The notes under the pieces were generated by a model. That model had not been told where the DNA came from. It made no database searches and worked only from the letters and a program-made list of their open reading frames with translations. A DNA stretch of 64,000 nt from Iningainema tapete BLCC-T55. GTDB taxonomy: Bacteria; Cyanobacteriota; Cyanobacteriia; Cyanobacteriales; Nostocaceae. Position numbers and translations under genes: made by a program. This document shows positions 63,701 through 64,000 of the stretch, in pieces (within the stretch, counting starts at the first letter, position 1; every line of letters begins with the position of its first letter). The stretch spans positions 186,001 to 250,000 of the forward strand of contig NZ_JACXAE010000086.1 in NCBI RefSeq assembly GCF_014698965.1. Direction: 5' to 3'.

Positions 63701-64000
63701 AGAAAGCCAAGTATTTGTCCCATTTGTACGTCGCTTAAATCGAGAACTCAACAGATTGCTCATCGCTAAAGGCATCCCCACCGAAGCAATTAATCAAGCA
63801 ATTTTGACTGGTGGAGTAGGTTCCGTAGGCGCAGTCAGCCGTTGGTTACGGCAAAAACTGCCCAATGCTAAGATGATTCAAAACCCTAACAAAAGTGATA
63901 GCGCTCCTACTTGTAGTCGGGTAGCCTACGGATTGGCTTTGTTGCCACTACATCCCCAAGTTTTAGAGGTTCCCCGACAACAATATACTGACTATTTCTT
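60708..64000 (+). CDS. Large protein: coiled coil/acidic linker plus Hsp70/actin-like ATPase domain (3' end outside window)
   Basis: At least 1097 residues, open to the right edge. GTG 60708 follows AAAGGT at eight bases. The N-terminal part (1-250) is helical (LLAQKNRRLPIVL, LQTLLQQRATLVQEIRQLEQ) with coiled-coil character. Residues about 250-600 are a long acidic, Gln/Thr-rich linker. From Asp613 an actin-fold ATPase begins: WYLGLDLGTTGISAALLNR (phosphate-1), then later the VSIGANTTEMALVDV-type phosphate-2 strand and LTGGVGSVGAVSRWL (adenosine motif, Gly1035). This is an Hsp70-like ATPase fused to a coiled coil, known in cyanobacteria as a conserved hypothetical. The cellular role is unknown to me. 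Confidence 0.75.
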   Translation, partial: MTSRATEIQTLIADIDNLLAQKNRRLPIVLSSPGQPRQVLERIRNFLVSVAQGSPSDDAENNIPQPQPQMPTESGLLMPLQAELQTLLQQRATLVQEIRQLEQKRLHNYSLTQQMANQEKIISEFLQVLMTRLSPNLVPQPGGAIASTLTIDAPNSSTITKNATQPDQVERFTRLTTELDQRLIALDGTVNVVFDALQRNINTYHESLSQSLARMHNQGIQGEQLLISIINDLTEHLQHQTALLNQSDDKNKTLLTPENTLFTNNYQETDKKTEDTAIAPEIEAMLQQLERETQTPSRKEASVELQNHNSELRDEVDQLYASLFGNENLTELNQEIPAKATTEVTPVEEISSVPAELSPELIDAINAETFEITFEVTSELPTSTSQQPDSAIVMSDPWFDEPDAGLLNLSNTQAQENFTLTPTAQSLDLFNTLEHSETEGASIEKPTSTDTITVLTDLLTNASNNPESQALVNQAPQYPQEIVPDLEESGNLVAIAPTPEIIDDYDDLERSLNNYVPASATENLLDYQENSEEAFSAISLEQEQLQQLEQDLADFDRQLNSLLQPVSNTQPQENTATATNEVILEGIDSSVQNETNHTEKENTVDSVWYLGLDLGTTGISAALLNRSTIELYPVYWSAENLSVTSSSTQSQRLPAEVYLPAEAITETEQIPVIAPVAVQPHHLFSAQLKPYLQICLPYKDQGQWTPVLQLNELSTVPLVWVVRSLAKLLLTLKSDRSSTTLGLTAAAIGLDQKTFHTIINNIAGVICTCPSNWSEQYRFNVREAILTSMLVQHPQQVFFVEEAIASLLPELDGANGEQVKLSAHQGNFSVKTSDHSLLGNTLIVSIGANTTEMALVDVPEILEDLTHSDFMLHGFAYAGAGIEQDIICQLLLPPKWRQPRTFVEDENKNEQSLRHWSPAIAGLDQMLLSSLKWEELNLPRPGEPDIIDRIRLQQRLESSLLGKGVQEAAIALKLILQHQDSFTLELADQQWVLQRRDLESQVFVPFVRRLNRELNRLLIAKGIPTEAINQAILTGGVGSVGAVSRWLRQKLPNAKMIQNPNKSDSAPTCSRVAYGLALLPLHPQVLEVPRQQYTDYF

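Overview
The window looks like chromosomal DNA of a filamentous, probably heterocyst-type (Nostocales-like) cyanobacterium. The octamer GCGATCGC (HIP1) recurs throughout. Photosystem II gene psb30, a CyaB-type GAF-GAF-PAS adenylate cyclase, a PatA-like regulator, DUF2808 and DUF2232 proteins, a LabA/NYN protein and paired half-size GDT1 Mn exchangers are all typical of that group. I saw no rRNA, tRNA, CRISPR array or intact transposase. A phylum-level call is secure; genus is not resolvable by eye.

Layout. 0-2.7 kb: end of cydB, cobalamin gene cbiD, and an aromatic amino-acid permease whose 3' end overlaps cbiD. 3.3-4.0 kb: a papain-fold toxin with a putative immunity gene; the toxin has ATT where its ATG should be. 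4.4-5.4 kb: a lactate dehydrogenase-like gene. 5.4-8.1 kb: a broken filamentous-haemagglutinin gene. 8.6-11.2 kb: CyaB adenylate cyclase. 11.4-15.9 kb: a probable conflict/defence module (Rpn-like nuclease, a small TRADD-N-associated two-TM protein, and a NACHT NTPase flanked by inverted arrays of GGTAA boxes phased at 10 bp). 16.3-23.5 kb: housekeeping genes including hmx-type Mn exchangers, psb30, recJ, a peroxiredoxin and a universal stress protein.

24.5-28.6 kb: a LabA-like NYN protein, relics of a two-component system and of an HtrA protease, and two tandem beta-propeller-like paralogues. 28.8-32.4 kb: a 1201-residue NB-ARC/WD40 STAND protein. 33-36.5 kb: small membrane proteins, a peptidoglycan-binding protein, a frameshifted DNA adenine methylase and a toxin-antitoxin pair whose toxin is deleted. 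36.5-43.1 kb: a U32 peptidase, a TPR protein, a Nif3-like protein and two oxidoreductases. 43.9-53.0 kb: a chemosensory operon MCP-CheA-CheB-CheR-CheW facing a PatA-like response regulator. The CheA has three Hpt domains at an exact 146-residue period. 53.8-64 kb: unknown secreted/membrane proteins, a PotD-like lipoprotein, cobT with an overlapping DUF2232 gene, a Crp/Fnr regulator, and the start of a large coiled-coil/Hsp70-like protein that runs off the window.

A second layer of structure is the dispersed palindromic repeats. A 28-29 bp palindrome beginning GTAGAGACG occurs about nine times. Two clear copies lie inside open reading frames (recJ and the U32 peptidase), and a C-rich hairpin lies inside cbiD and the U32 gene. 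In four genes (an hmx gene, recJ, a secreted protein and the PotD-like lipoprotein) the TAG stop codon is part of a repeat arm. A different 29-bp repeat breaks the haemagglutinin gene. These repeats appear to be remodelling coding sequences in this genome.
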